Assembly (NCBI GenBank): GCA_009781045.1
Contig: WQYW01000032.1
Coordinates: forward strand, 1 to 39,295
Length of the DNA: 39,295 bases
Direction: 5' to 3'
From: Alphaproteobacteria bacterium
GTDB lineage: Bacteria > Pseudomonadota > Alphaproteobacteria > Rhizobiales > Xanthobacteraceae
Positions 25,365 to 34,365 of the stretch are shown here, in pieces. Each line of letters opens with the position of its first letter. The stretch's first letter is position 1. The position numbers and the translations under genes are program-made. Below the pieces are notes generated by a model. That model was not told where the DNA came from. It worked only from the letters and a program-made list of their open reading frames with translations, and ran no database searches.

Positions 25365-26600
25365 ATGGCGAGGCATGATTTGATGGCACGGGAAGGTTCA
25401 GGACCCGGGAACTCGCGGCCGGCGGCAATTCAGGTGCCGGTTTCGCCTGAACCGGCCGTGGTTGAGGCGAAGGCAGGGGCTGCGATCGGGCCTGGCCGGC
25501 TGATTGTGGTCGTCGGTCCAAGCGGTGCCGGCAAGGACACCTTGCTGGGTCTTGCCCGCACCGCCTGTGCCGATGAGAAGCGCATAATGTTTGCCCGCCG
25601 CGTCGTGACGCGGGAATCGTCGGATTTTGAAGATAACGTGTATCTTTCGCCACAAGCCTTCGCCGAGGCGCAGCAGGGGGGAGAGTTTGCTGTGCAATGG
25701 CAGGCCCATGGTCATCGCTATGGCTTGCCGCGTACGATCGACGATGTTCTTCGCGCGGGCCATAGCGTAGTAGCCAATGTATCGCGGACCGTGATTGAGC
25801 CGCTGCGGCGCGCCTATGAATGCGTTGATGTGGTGACGATCACGGCGCCACGAGAGGTGCTGGCGCTGCGTTTGGCTGCACGGGGACGGGTCAGCGACGG
25901 GGCACTCGACCAGCGCCTGCAGCGCAATGCGGCCTTTGGAGGGGTGTCGTGCCTGACCATCGTCAATGTCGGCAGTCCGCAATTCCATGCCGCTGAACTG
26001 GTCCGCTTCATCCGCGGGCGAATTGACGAAAGCGCCATTTTGACCGCGAAAACGAAGCCGGCGATTGCCACCGTCGAAGAGCTTGAGGCCATCTATGGCC
26101 CCGACCACAATGGGGCCACGGCAAAAGCCGCACGGTCAATCACTCCGTCTTTCCGGCGACTGATCGAGACCGCGCCCATCGTGATGCTTGCAACAGCCGG
26201 TGCCGAAGGGCTGGATTGCCTGCCGCGGGCGGATGAACCGGGCTTTGTGCGGATCCACGACGAAGCGACGCTGATGATACCCGATGGCGGCGGCGGTGAC
26301 CGGATCGACACGCTGCGCAACATTGTCCGTGATCCCAGGGTGGCGCTGCTGTTCGTCATTCCGCGTTTCGGTGCGACAATAAGAGTGAACGGCAAGGCCC
26401 GGATCTTCGATGACAGGGAATTGCGGGCATCTTTCGATGTTGCCGGAACGCTTCCCCGGACCGTGATTGTCATGGCCGTGGAGGAAGTCTGGTTCCAGAG
26501 CGCCCCTGCAATCGCGCGCTCCGATCTCTGGAACGCCGACCGGCAGACGGATCCCCGGGCTGGCGGCGGCTGGAGAGACGAGAGACGCACCTTGAGGTGA
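25365..26600 (+). CDS. phnN: PhnN ribose 1,5-bisphosphokinase fused to a PPOX-type flavoprotein domain
   Basis: 411 residues from ATG 25365 (ATG 25383 also possible). After a ~44-residue linker comes a guanylate-kinase-like PhnN domain (about 45-223): Walker A GPSGAGKDTLL, FARRVVTRESSDFEDNVYL, GHRYGLP, and VDVVTITAPREVLALRLAARG. PhnN phosphorylates ribose 1,5-bisphosphate to PRPP. The C-terminal part (about 236-390) is a complete pyridoxamine-phosphate-oxidase-like split-barrel of the MSMEG_1061 type: ELEAIYG, TAPIVMLATAGAEGLDCLP, PGFVRIHDEATLMIPDGGG, LRNIVRDPRVALLFVIP, IRVNGKARIFDD and a final ARSDLWN. The joint is clean, without stop or frameshift. The PPOX domain normally binds FMN; its job here is unknown. 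Last gene of the operon, 102 bp behind phnM. Confidence 0.88.
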   Translation: MARHDLMAREGSGPGNSRPAAIQVPVSPEPAVVEAKAGAAIGPGRLIVVVGPSGAGKDTLLGLARTACADEKRIMFARRVVTRESSDFEDNVYLSPQAFAEAQQGGEFAVQWQAHGHRYGLPRTIDDVLRAGHSVVANVSRTVIEPLRRAYECVDVVTITAPREVLALRLAARGRVSDGALDQRLQRNAAFGGVSCLTIVNVGSPQFHAAELVRFIRGRIDESAILTAKTKPAIATVEELEAIYGPDHNGATAKAARSITPSFRRLIETAPIVMLATAGAEGLDCLPRADEPGFVRIHDEATLMIPDGGGGDRIDTLRNIVRDPRVALLFVIPRFGATIRVNGKARIFDDRELRASFDVAGTLPRTVIVMAVEEVWFQSAPAIARSDLWNADRQTDPRAGGGWRDERRTLR

Positions 26601-27444
26601 AGCGGCAAAATTCGCGTTGCGCGGGTGAATGCGACAGCCGGCGCTGCCGGCCGGCAATCGCCTGACGTTCAACTTCAGGGGAGCGGGTGATGGTGTGCGC
26701 TCCACCGATCCGGTGGCCGGATCCGGAAAGTCTGGTTGACCCCCGGATCAGGACCCGGCGTCCCCTTTTCTGTGATCGCAGGCGATTGCGAGCGCGGAAA
26801 GCAGCAAGGCCGGGTTCGAACAGCTGGGCGAGAACAGGAGGGTCATTCCCAGCGGCGCGGATGCCGTGGCAGGCGCAGGGTTTTCAACATCTCCCATTGG
26901 TCGAGGCTCCGATCGGGACAGGTTTCGGCATCCATGCGAATGGCAAATCCTCTGTGGTCACCAGGGTTTCCTGCCGGATCCATGTGCATGGCGTGCTGCA
27001 TGAGCACGACATTTCCGATTCCGGGTGAAGGGGGCGTGGCAGCCCGGCGCGTCGCAAGGTGGTGCTGTGCAAGGTCGACTGCGGCTGCGTGGGCCGCGTT
27101 CTGGCGGTTGTCAATGCGGTTTGTCGTCGAGCGGTGCAATGGCGGCACGACCAACCGGAAGAGCAGATTGCGCAGAGTGTCGACGACTGCGACAAACCGG
27201 ATCTGGCGTCATCTGTGCCGCGACTACGCCAGAGCGATCCGCACCCCGCCGACAAATCTGTGCCCCGATCCCGGAAGCGATCTGGAATGTGCAGGAAGTT
27301 CCGTCAGGGAGCTGTCAGAGGCTCATATTGTTGTTTTCGGAAGCATTGATGGATTGCTGTCCCCAGTCCCTGGTTCGACCTCTGATCAGCCTGTCGAAAA
27401 TGGAAAGGACGGTTTCTTTCAGGTCGGGCAATTTCCTGCCTCGT
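26601..27444. other. about 840 bp without a recognisable gene
   Basis: Frames on both strands are short or Arg/Cys-rich. A minus-strand fragment around 27035-26845 (SPGIGNVVLMQHAMHMDPA, GNPGDHRGFAIRMDAET) is protein-like but has a poor start and ends early; it could be part of a decayed gene. The plus-strand frame through this stretch into the porin is an antisense artefact. Confidence 0.4.
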
Positions 27445-27483
27445 GGCAAAGGCTCCGGCGGTTTTTCAAACCGGAGCCTTGCC
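27445..27483 (-). terminator. hairpin downstream of the porin gene
   Basis: Arms 27445-27458 and 27471-27483 pair over 13 bp with one bulged A; the loop is AT-rich (gtttttcaaa core). It lies 57 bp after the porin stop on the minus strand. There is no long T-run after the stem on either strand, so efficiency is uncertain. It also lies in the gap between two convergent operons. Confidence 0.5.
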
Positions 27484-27539
27484 TTGCGGAGCGCGCGCGA
27501 GGAGATGTGGAGCGCCGCGTGGGAGAGAGAGGACAGCTG

Positions 27540-29081
27540 CTACCAGTTGCGCTGGGCCCGGAGCAACACCATCACGGTGTTTTGATCCTTCAGTTCGTAG
27601 GTGGCGCTCGGCTTGCCGATACCGGTACTGCCGGCATCGATGGTCCCGACCATCCGCTGATCGAGCATGGTATAGGTCGCTTCCGCCGAGAAGGTCAGAT
27701 TCTTGACCGGGGTCCATTTGGTGATCAGACCGATCTGCCCGATGTTGTAATCCGGGTTGCAGGTTCTGGCCCCGCCGATGGGCTGAAGCTTGGCTCCGAA
27801 GGAACCGGCGGTGGTGCCGCAGACCAGGGCTTTCGCCTCTTTATCATAGGAAATGGCGGCATAGGCGCCGTAGAGGCTGGTGTTCCAGTAAGCGTCCCAG
27901 TTGTGGGTGAAGGAACCGCGCATGCCCCAGGTGGAGACCAGTTGTTGGGCGGTGGCCGAGCCGTTCCCGATCTGGCCGCCGAACACGGTGTCGGGGGCGT
28001 AGCCGTAGCCTACGCTCTGGAAGGCACCGGGAAGGCTGGTGCCGCCGTAAATCGTGGCGTTGCCGTTTGAGACGATCTGATCCTGGATGTTGTAGCGGGT
28101 GGCTCCGTTGGTATAGACGCCGGAGATTTTGAAGTCGTCGCCCGCCCCGGTGGCAAGATTCTTGACCTGCAGGGCGAGCTGACCGGCCCAGCCCCATTTG
28201 TCGGTCGGATGGCCGGTGTCTTCGGTGCCGCCATAATAGGCCGCGTGGTTATCATGCAGAGCGAGGGAGGCCTGGAACAGCCCCCAGGCCTGATCCACCC
28301 GGACCATGGCGACAATGTCGGGCGCCGCCGTGCCGGCGTAATTGCTGGTGCCGACCAGGCCGCCGGCGTTGAGGTTGTTGACCCCGGCCTGGAAATACTG
28401 GGTCTGATCCTGGGCCGAGATCGCCGCCGTGATGCCCTGGCCGAAGTCGGCGGTGTAGGTGAACTGGCTGACGCCGGTGTTCGAATTGCTGCCGCCGACC
28501 AGACCGTCCATGTTGTTGGCGGGATAGGCCATCCAGGGAGTGCTGAACTGTGACACCGCCTTGCCCATGGTGAAACCGGCGAACTGGATGAAGGCAAAAT
28601 AGACACCGAGCGTGCCGTAGGCGACATTGCCCGTCCCGGCGTTGTTCGGTCCTTGCGCGCCGGCAAGGCTGGCGTAGGTCGAAGAGCCATTTGCGTTGGC
28701 GGTATAGCTGTCGGAGGTCCAGGTGAACACACCGTCGAAGAAAGTGCGGACGACACCATAGTCGGTCGCGGTGCGGGTGTCGATGTTGAAGTCGGCGCGG
28801 GAGCGCCAGGTATAGGCGTTGGTGTAGCGGTTCTGTGCACCGCCGGCACCGCCGATATTGCCGCCGAGGGAATTGGAATTGGCGAGAACGTCGACCCGCA
28901 AATAGCCGCCGAGCTTGAGGCAGGTATCGGTGCCCGGCATATAGTAGAATCCTGGCCCGTAAAGCGAGCAGACCTTCACATATTCGATTGCTTTTGCCTT
29001 CACCGGAATGTCGGCTGCGGTGGCTCCGCTGACGGCAAGCAGCGCTGCCGCAGAACCGAGGAAGAAACTCCTGAAACTCAT
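27540..29081 (-). CDS. outer-membrane porin (Rhizobiales porin family)
   Basis: 513 residues. Signal peptide MSFRSFFLGSAAALLAVSG ends at ATA and is followed by ADIPVKAKAIEYVKVCSLYG and PGFYYMPGTDTCLKLGGYL, the Cys-pair N-terminus typical of Rhizobiales porins, then GGYLRVDV as the first barrel strand. The protein is Gly/Asn/Thr-rich with alternating strands and ends in LLRAQRNW; a terminal aromatic residue is the BAM recognition signal. It forms a trimeric 16-stranded channel by family analogy. A PHO-box-like site lies 83 bp upstream, and it is next to the phosphonate operon, so it may be a phosphate-starvation porin (role comparable to PhoE), which is inference. Substrate selectivity cannot be read from sequence. 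Confidence 0.92.
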   Translation of the reverse strand: MSFRSFFLGSAAALLAVSGATAADIPVKAKAIEYVKVCSLYGPGFYYMPGTDTCLKLGGYLRVDVLANSNSLGGNIGGAGGAQNRYTNAYTWRSRADFNIDTRTATDYGVVRTFFDGVFTWTSDSYTANANGSSTYASLAGAQGPNNAGTGNVAYGTLGVYFAFIQFAGFTMGKAVSQFSTPWMAYPANNMDGLVGGSNSNTGVSQFTYTADFGQGITAAISAQDQTQYFQAGVNNLNAGGLVGTSNYAGTAAPDIVAMVRVDQAWGLFQASLALHDNHAAYYGGTEDTGHPTDKWGWAGQLALQVKNLATGAGDDFKISGVYTNGATRYNIQDQIVSNGNATIYGGTSLPGAFQSVGYGYAPDTVFGGQIGNGSATAQQLVSTWGMRGSFTHNWDAYWNTSLYGAYAAISYDKEAKALVCGTTAGSFGAKLQPIGGARTCNPDYNIGQIGLITKWTPVKNLTFSAEATYTMLDQRMVGTIDAGSTGIGKPSATYELKDQNTVMVLLRAQRNW

Positions 29082-29163
29082 TATTTTGCCCCCTGATTAC
29101 GGGCAGAGGCGATCTTCGTCCTCCGCCTGGCGAAACCGCATAGGCGGTGTTTGCTACAGCGGG

Positions 29164-29181
29164 ATGACATTGGAGTGAAAA
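29164..29181 (-). promoter_or_regulatory. PHO-box-like site upstream of the porin
   Basis: Read on the minus strand: TTTTCAC-TCCA-ATGTCAT. The repeats match CTGTCAT at 4 (5 if the frequent final C is allowed) and 6 of 7, with the canonical 4-bp spacer. The site ends 82 bp before the porin ATG. A -10 was not convincingly located. Confidence 0.5.
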
Positions 29182-29719
29182 CAGGACGTGCGTGCGGACA
29201 GCTGCGGGATGTTGCGGTCTTGCCACAGCGGGTGTGAGTTCGTGGAATTACGTGGATAGGCACGGAGGTGGAATCCGTGAAGGACGTCGACGGCTGGGCT
29301 CCGATTGAAAACCTCGCCCCTCAAGGCGAAACGACAACAGTCGGGAGGAAGGGCAAAAAGGGGGAGGGCCGGTCAGCGACAGGCGGGACAGAAAGGAGCC
29401 GAGGCGGCGTGGCGTGCCGGGTGGGTCCGCAAAGGGCGAGCCGCTCCACCAGTGGTGGGCCTGGCGCAATGGCGGCAGCGACAAGCGGAATCGAGGCGGC
29501 GAATTGCGGATTGGGCAGCCGGATTGACTTTGGCAAAGCGCGCTTTTCGGGATGCGGGATTTCGGTCCGCGGTGACGTGCCGGGATGACGGCAGGAGTGC
29601 AAAGTTCGGCCGCTGCGGTGTCCGTGGAATTCGAAGAACCGGATCGCGATGTTGTGAGGTCGTTTACATGAGAGCGATTGCGGTGCTCGCGGCAGCCGGG
29701 GTGCAGGATTTATCTCAGA
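29182..29719. other. about 540 bp without a recognisable gene
   Basis: Upstream of the porin and of the decayed LuxR copy. Frames are low-complexity, Arg/Gly-rich. No strong promoter or repeat was recognised. Confidence 0.35.
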
Positions 29720-30480
29720 AAACAGAAATGGCATTTTCGCCGGTTTCCTTCTGTTCCATGAGAACGCGGAACAGGGCGAGAGGGAATTGCAGCGTCTGCT
29801 GCTCCTTCTTCATCGGGCATGCGACCCCTGCATGCAGATCAGGCGGTAGCGCCGGCACGGCCGGCAGCTGGAAATGATTCCTGCAAAGCCATGCTGCGAG
29901 CCGCGTTCCTGTGTGGATCGGCGGCGACCGGTGCTCCATGCCAACGCCTCAGGCGAATCCCTGCTGCAATCCGGCGACGGGGTTGGTCCGTCGGGCCGGC
30001 GCACTCGGGGCGTCATGGCCGCTTGAAGCTGTTCTCAAGCGATGGCTTGAACACACTCCACGCGAAGGCGTCGGGCAACGGCCTTGTCCTGGAACTGTTG
30101 CGCCTGGAGCGCTCCTGTTGGAAAGCCAGCGCTCGCTGTCATACCGATTCCCCAGCTGGCACCGCCTTTCCCGTCCCCGGTACTGCAGGATAATGCCGAA
30201 CTTCTGCTGCGGGTGGCGGATCCGCTGTCCGAGCGCCTTGCGGCGATGGCGATGGTCGAGAAGGCGCTCGGTCTGAGGTCTGCGGAGGGGCGGGTGGCTG
30301 TAGGGGGCGGCGCAGGCCTCGCTGCACCGCAAGCTGCGGCGGTTCCGGGCCTGTCTCGGCTGACTTTGAAAGCCATCCTGCTCCGCCGTTTCGATAGATC
30401 GGCATTCATTCGCAGGCCGGGCTGGTCCGACTTTTTGCCGCACTGCGTTGCGATCCTTCAGGCGGCAGGCCGGATCGGCC
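29720..30480 (+). pseudogene. decayed copy of the LuxR-type regulator at 31468
   Basis: DNA and frame fragments align in order with the intact gene at 31468 (residues ~125-370). Shared pieces include the 'catgcagatc' region (29829 onward), NASGESLLQSGDGV, the block VLQDNAELLLRVADPLSER to LAAMAMVEKALGLRS, and APQAAAVPGLSRLTLKAIL in place of APQAAAALGLSLPTVKSHL. The copy contains several frame shifts and in-frame stops, its HTH is damaged (the TVKSHLARSF core has become TLKAILLRRF), and no N-terminal third is recognisable. It lies about 1.1 kb upstream of the intact gene in the same orientation, so a tandem duplication followed by decay is the simplest history. A plus-strand frame 30084-30737 is still open but begins within the copy. 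Confidence 0.75.
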
Positions 30481-31467
30481 GACACAGCCTGCCGCTGGCG
30501 CGCAGCGATCTGCGAAAAGGGATGGCGGGTCCGCCGGTATCGGAGCATGCCGCGATAGCGCTGGGGCGCGCGGTGATCGCGCAGGTTGCGCCAACAGCAG
30601 CTATTCGATCCCTGGTTGGCCGCGGAGTCAGGGTCGATTTGAGATTTGAGAGAGGTGAGCAAGGCGCTCACCATCACGTAAAGCAGGAGGGGGCGCGGGC
30701 TGTCGGACAGTATGTCGATGACCGCGCGGCAACGTGACCGGATTGGCGCGCCACGCCCGGAACGCAGGATCCGCAATTGCGACCATCGACCATCCGCTGG
30801 GACCTCACGGAAGGAGAGGCCGCCAGGAAGCCGGAACGATTTCGAAGCGTTCAGGCAGCGTCAGGTGCTGTAGCACAGCGGAGTTCCGATCAAGCTGAAA
30901 AGCTCAGCGCGATCCGGATATTCAACGACATTGCCAAGCACGGAGAGACGGACTGCGCGTGCATTGCACGATGCCGGCTTGGCGGAGACCGGCAATGGTG
31001 GTTCCAGCCTGCGGGGGTGCAGTTGAGCGCAAAGCTCAGACGGCAACAGGGCCTGTCGCATCCGGCGATGCGATTAGTCGCAACAAGCACTTATGCGTGT
31101 TGACAAAAGTCCGCTTGATGGTTGAACGCGTGGGGGGAGAAAGGGGCGAGGAACGCAAGCAAAGGCGGCGGATTTGGCAGTATGGTTGACGTGGCTTTGG
31201 CGCATGTGGGCCGCCGCCGGGGATTTCGAAAACGCCGCTCGGGATGTTGCGATGTCGTTGATGTACAAGACGATTGCAGTGTGCGGCAGCGAGGAGCGGG
31301 ATCTGGCTCAGATTGCGGAGAACAGACAGCATTTTCGGGGTTTCTTTCCAGCGCCATGTGCTGTTTACCGGAATTGGCGAATCTGGAACATTGTGCCGTA
31401 TCCGCGGTTGGTTGGCCGGCGATGGCTGGAGGGCAGACTGCGCAAAGGTGAAAAATGAGGCAGTGCC
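30481..31467. other. about 990 bp before the LuxR-type gene, no gene recognised
   Basis: Contains short conflicting frames only. A 94-residue plus-strand frame ending at 31458 (starts MAVWLTWLWRMW) is Trp/Arg-rich and unconvincing. The promoter of the LuxR-type gene must lie at the right end, but no clear -35/-10 pair was found. Confidence 0.35.
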
Positions 31468-32697
31468 GTGCGCGAAAGTGAGGTGCTTGATCTCATTTAT
31501 GGGGTCGTGGCAGACCCCGGTCGGTGGCCCGATGTTCTGACCGGGGTGTCCGATCGTGTCGGCGCAATCGGCGGAGTGATCGCCAATAGCGCGGTCAGCG
31601 GGAAGAGCTTCCTGACGCTGGGTCGTCTGTCGGCTGAATTCGGCGATTTGTACCAGCAGCGACATACTTCAAATTGCTGGTGCGCCGGAGCGCGGTATTC
31701 TCCACCGGGACAGGTCGTCATTGCAAATTCCCTGGTCGATGAACAGGCTCTGCGCAGGACGGAATTCTATGCCGATATTCTGGTGCCGCAGGGGATCGTC
31801 AACGCGCTGGGTGCGAACCATGCCACAATGATGGAAAATGGCGGTGTCGGCGGTTTTGCTTTCATGCTCTCGGAGCGGGGCAACGAGAAAGCGGAACAGC
31901 GACGGAAGGAATTACAGCATCTGCTGCCCCATCTTCATCGGGCCTTCGATGCCTGCATGCAGATCGGGCATTACCGTCATCACGGTCCGCAGCTCGAAAT
32001 GATTCTTGAAGCTATGCCGCAAGCCGCTTTCCTGCTGGATCGGCGGGCACGGATGCTCCACGCCAACACTTCAGGCGAAGCCCTGCTGCAATCCGGCGAG
32101 GGGTTGTTCTATCAGAACGGGGAACTCGCGGCGGCACCCCCCTTTAATACCGTCCTCAAGCGTTGGCTTGAAGTGGGGCAGGACACTGCAGAAAGCGCAC
32201 TGCTCTGGGAGCCGCTGCGCCTGGAGCGGCCTTCAGGAAAGCCGGCGTTGATCGTCATGCTGGTTCCCCTGCCGGCACCGCCTTTCCCGTTCTGGGCGCT
32301 GCAGGATAATGCCCAGCTTCTGCTGCTGGTGGCCGATCCGGTGTCCGAGCGTCTGGCGGCGATGGCAACGGTCGAGAAGGCGTTCGGTCTGACTTCTGCG
32401 CAGGCGCGGGTGGCTGTATTGGTGGGCGCGGGCTTTACCGCGCCGCAAGCTGCTGCGGCTCTGGGCCTGTCTCTTCCGACCGTGAAAAGCCATCTTGCAC
32501 GCAGCTTCGAAAAGATCGGCGTCAATTCGCAGGCCGGGCTGGTCAGAGCCTTTGCCTCACTGCCCTGCGATCCTCAGGGCAGATGGCCAGGTCGGCAGCG
32601 ACCGCGTTCCGCCACGGTGTTGCCAGTTACGGAAGGAACGACTGGGTCTGCGGCAACCGCAAAAATCCGCACATGTCGACACCCCGGGCAGCGATAG
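31468..32697 (+). CDS. LuxR-family helix-turn-helix transcriptional regulator
   Basis: 409 residues. The C-terminal HTH is at about 303-365: LTSAQARVAVLVGAGFTAP, QAAAALGLSLPTVKSHLAR, FEKIGVNSQAGLVRAFASL. The central part (about 178-290: MILEAMPQAAFLLDRRARM, HANTSGEALLQSGEGL) is a PAS-like sensor, and the N-terminal ~160 residues (LDLIYGVVADPGRWPDVL) are the uncharacterised extension shared by a group of rhizobial LuxR-type regulators. The GTG at 31468 has GAGG 7-8 nt upstream (31458-31461). A decayed copy of this gene lies at 29720-30480. No autoinducer-binding domain of LuxR type is present. Target genes cannot be read from sequence; the tail of its convergent neighbour is 2 bp away. Confidence 0.85.
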   Translation: MRESEVLDLIYGVVADPGRWPDVLTGVSDRVGAIGGVIANSAVSGKSFLTLGRLSAEFGDLYQQRHTSNCWCAGARYSPPGQVVIANSLVDEQALRRTEFYADILVPQGIVNALGANHATMMENGGVGGFAFMLSERGNEKAEQRRKELQHLLPHLHRAFDACMQIGHYRHHGPQLEMILEAMPQAAFLLDRRARMLHANTSGEALLQSGEGLFYQNGELAAAPPFNTVLKRWLEVGQDTAESALLWEPLRLERPSGKPALIVMLVPLPAPPFPFWALQDNAQLLLLVADPVSERLAAMATVEKAFGLTSAQARVAVLVGAGFTAPQAAAALGLSLPTVKSHLARSFEKIGVNSQAGLVRAFASLPCDPQGRWPGRQRPRSATVLPVTEGTTGSAATAKIRTCRHPGQR

Positions 32698-32699
32698 GG

Positions 32700-33239
32700 T
32701 CAATTTTGCCCGGCTTGCGATGGCCGGGCACCGATCATGGCCTGCCTGGCCGGTTTGTGCGGCAGGCAGGACAAGGCCAGCAGAACGGCGGCAACGCCGA
32801 GAAACGTCCAGTAGTCGAGGGGGGCCGGTCCCAGCCATTTGATGTGCCAGGGAACATCAGCGGGCGTGAATTTGCTCAGGCCAAAAGCGGGGTTGAGGAC
32901 AAACCAGATGAAATCCTCGACGATCCAGAAGATCTGAATGCAGGCGATGATCCGGGCTTCCGCACGCCAGGAAAACTGCCCCATGAACAGCAGCGGGAAA
33001 TGAAAGAACAGGGCGACGCAGGGGAAGACCCAGGCGTGATAACCGGTGAGGGGGCGCCCGCCCCAGAAGATGTCCAGCAGCCAGTGACTTTCGATCCGCC
33101 AGGTCGGCAGGTTTCCGGCCCAGCCGGCAGCCCCTTCGATCTGGATCTCGACATTGGCGAAAAGCCAGGCCAGGGCCAGGACCCCGATGAGCGTCAGGAT
33201 GAGGATCTGGGGGCGTCGCAACAGACGATCAATGTTCAT
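32700..33239 (-). CDS. conserved small membrane protein, 4-5 TM, cotranscribed with GT28
   Basis: 179 residues. Hydrophobic segments are near residues 11-27 (ILILTLIGVLALAWLFA), 68-88 (HAWVFPCVALFFHFPLLFM), 98-116 (IIACIQIFWIVEDFIWFVL) and 140-160 (YWTFLGVAAVLLALSCL). The conserved-looking core is LPTWRIESHWLLDIFWGGR and PLTGYHAWVFP, then EDFIWFVLNPAFGL. I have seen this type as a conserved hypothetical but know no function. ATG 33239 overlaps the end of the glycosyltransferase gene by 11 bp, so translation is coupled and a joint role in glycolipid metabolism or transport is plausible. The charged acidic and His residues beside TM segments could indicate an enzyme. Confidence 0.72.
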   Translation of the reverse strand: MNIDRLLRRPQILILTLIGVLALAWLFANVEIQIEGAAGWAGNLPTWRIESHWLLDIFWGGRPLTGYHAWVFPCVALFFHFPLLFMGQFSWRAEARIIACIQIFWIVEDFIWFVLNPAFGLSKFTPADVPWHIKWLGPAPLDYWTFLGVAAVLLALSCLPHKPARQAMIGARPSQAGQN

Positions 33240-34365
33240 GGCGCTGGCCCAGGACAATGCGGAGCACGTCGCGCGCCGCCTCGGGGCGGCCGATCGCAGC
33301 GGCATGGCGGCGCATGGATTCGAGCAGCTCCGGGTCGCCCAACAGGCGACGCACGCGCCAGGTCAGGGCAAATTCATCGGCGGCCTTCAGGGCGGCTCCG
33401 TGTTCGAGCAGATAATCGGCGTTACGCTCCTCCTGACCGGGAATGGGGCTGTTGAGGATCATCGGCACCCCCACCGCCAGGCATTCGGAGGTGCTCAAGC
33501 CGCCAGGCTTGGTGATGACGAAACTGGCGCAGGCCATCAGGCAATGGACCTCGCTGGTGAAGCCCAAGGCAATGAGGCGACCGGGATACTGCGCGGCGAG
33601 TGGCTGGAGGGCGTCAAGGGTCTTCTGGTTCTTTCCAGCAAGGACAACAAGCTGGAAATCCCGCTCAATGGCGAGCAGCGCGCGTGCCACATCGTCGAGC
33701 CCACCCATGCCGGCACCGCCGCCCATCAGCAACACCATTGGCCGGGCAGGTTCGAGTCCGCAGCGCTGGCGGATCAACGCCTGATCGGAGGTCGCGCCAA
33801 ACTCCGGCATCACCGGGATGCCGGTGCTGTGGATCTGTGTCGGCGGCGCGATCACCTGGCGCATGCGTGCGGCGATCTCGGGATTGCCGGCGAAATATCC
33901 TGCCATGTTGGGCATGACCCACATCCGGTGCAGGTCGAAATCGGTCACCTGCACCCATACCGGGACATTGAGCTGGTCGCGCCCGATCTGGTGCATGAGC
34001 AGCTCGGCAGGGAGGAAATGGGTGCAGACCACTGCGGTCGGCTGAAAGTCCTTCAGGGCGCGCAGCAGGGCCTTGGTGTTGAGCCGCTCGGTGATGCGGC
34101 GCAACCGCTGCAGCGGCCCGCGCGGGTTGGCATCATCGGTGATTTCGTAGAGCAGGCGCCACATCGTGGGGCTGGCGCTGACAAACTTCACATACCAGTC
34201 GGTATAGATCTTGCGGAAGGCGGTCGTGACATATTGCATGACATCGAGATGCAGCGTCTCAACGCCGGGAAACTGCAGCTCGGCGCAACGTCGCAGTGCC
34301 TCGGCGGCGCGTACGTGACCGGCACCGGCAGAAACGCTGAGGAGAAGAATTTTCGCTTCACTCAT
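33229..34365 (-). CDS. GT28 processive diacylglycerol glycosyltransferase / MGDG synthase-like
   Basis: 378 residues. N-terminal glycine-rich acceptor loop SVSAGAGHVRAAEALRRC matches MGDG synthase and UgtP (GxGHxxAA). The linking domain has CTHFLPAELLMHQIGRD and VPVWVQVTDFDLHRMWVMP. The GT28 C-terminal donor site is VLLMGGGAGMGG, then SFVITKPGGLSTSECLAVG with the conserved Pro-Gly-Gly and Glu. Such enzymes add one or more hexoses to diacylglycerol on the inner membrane; rhizobial homologues make glycolipids when phosphate is short. No PHO box was found upstream of it. It shares an 11-bp overlap with the small membrane-protein gene. With Agt this is the second potential diacylglycerol glycosyltransferase in the window. 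Confidence 0.85.
   Translation of the reverse strand: MSEAKILLLSVSAGAGHVRAAEALRRCAELQFPGVETLHLDVMQYVTTAFRKIYTDWYVKFVSASPTMWRLLYEITDDANPRGPLQRLRRITERLNTKALLRALKDFQPTAVVCTHFLPAELLMHQIGRDQLNVPVWVQVTDFDLHRMWVMPNMAGYFAGNPEIAARMRQVIAPPTQIHSTGIPVMPEFGATSDQALIRQRCGLEPARPMVLLMGGGAGMGGLDDVARALLAIERDFQLVVLAGKNQKTLDALQPLAAQYPGRLIALGFTSEVHCLMACASFVITKPGGLSTSECLAVGVPMILNSPIPGQEERNADYLLEHGAALKAADEFALTWRVRRLLGDPELLESMRRHAAAIGRPEAARDVLRIVLGQRHEH

Noticed and set aside
26736..28070. 444-codon plus-strand open frame running into the porin
   Set aside because: Its second half is antisense to the porin, and the first half has no recognisable domain or ribosome site.
31174..31458. 94-codon plus-strand frame just before the LuxR-type gene
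   Set aside because: Trp/Arg-rich, no ribosome site and no family resemblance; more likely untranslated upstream DNA.
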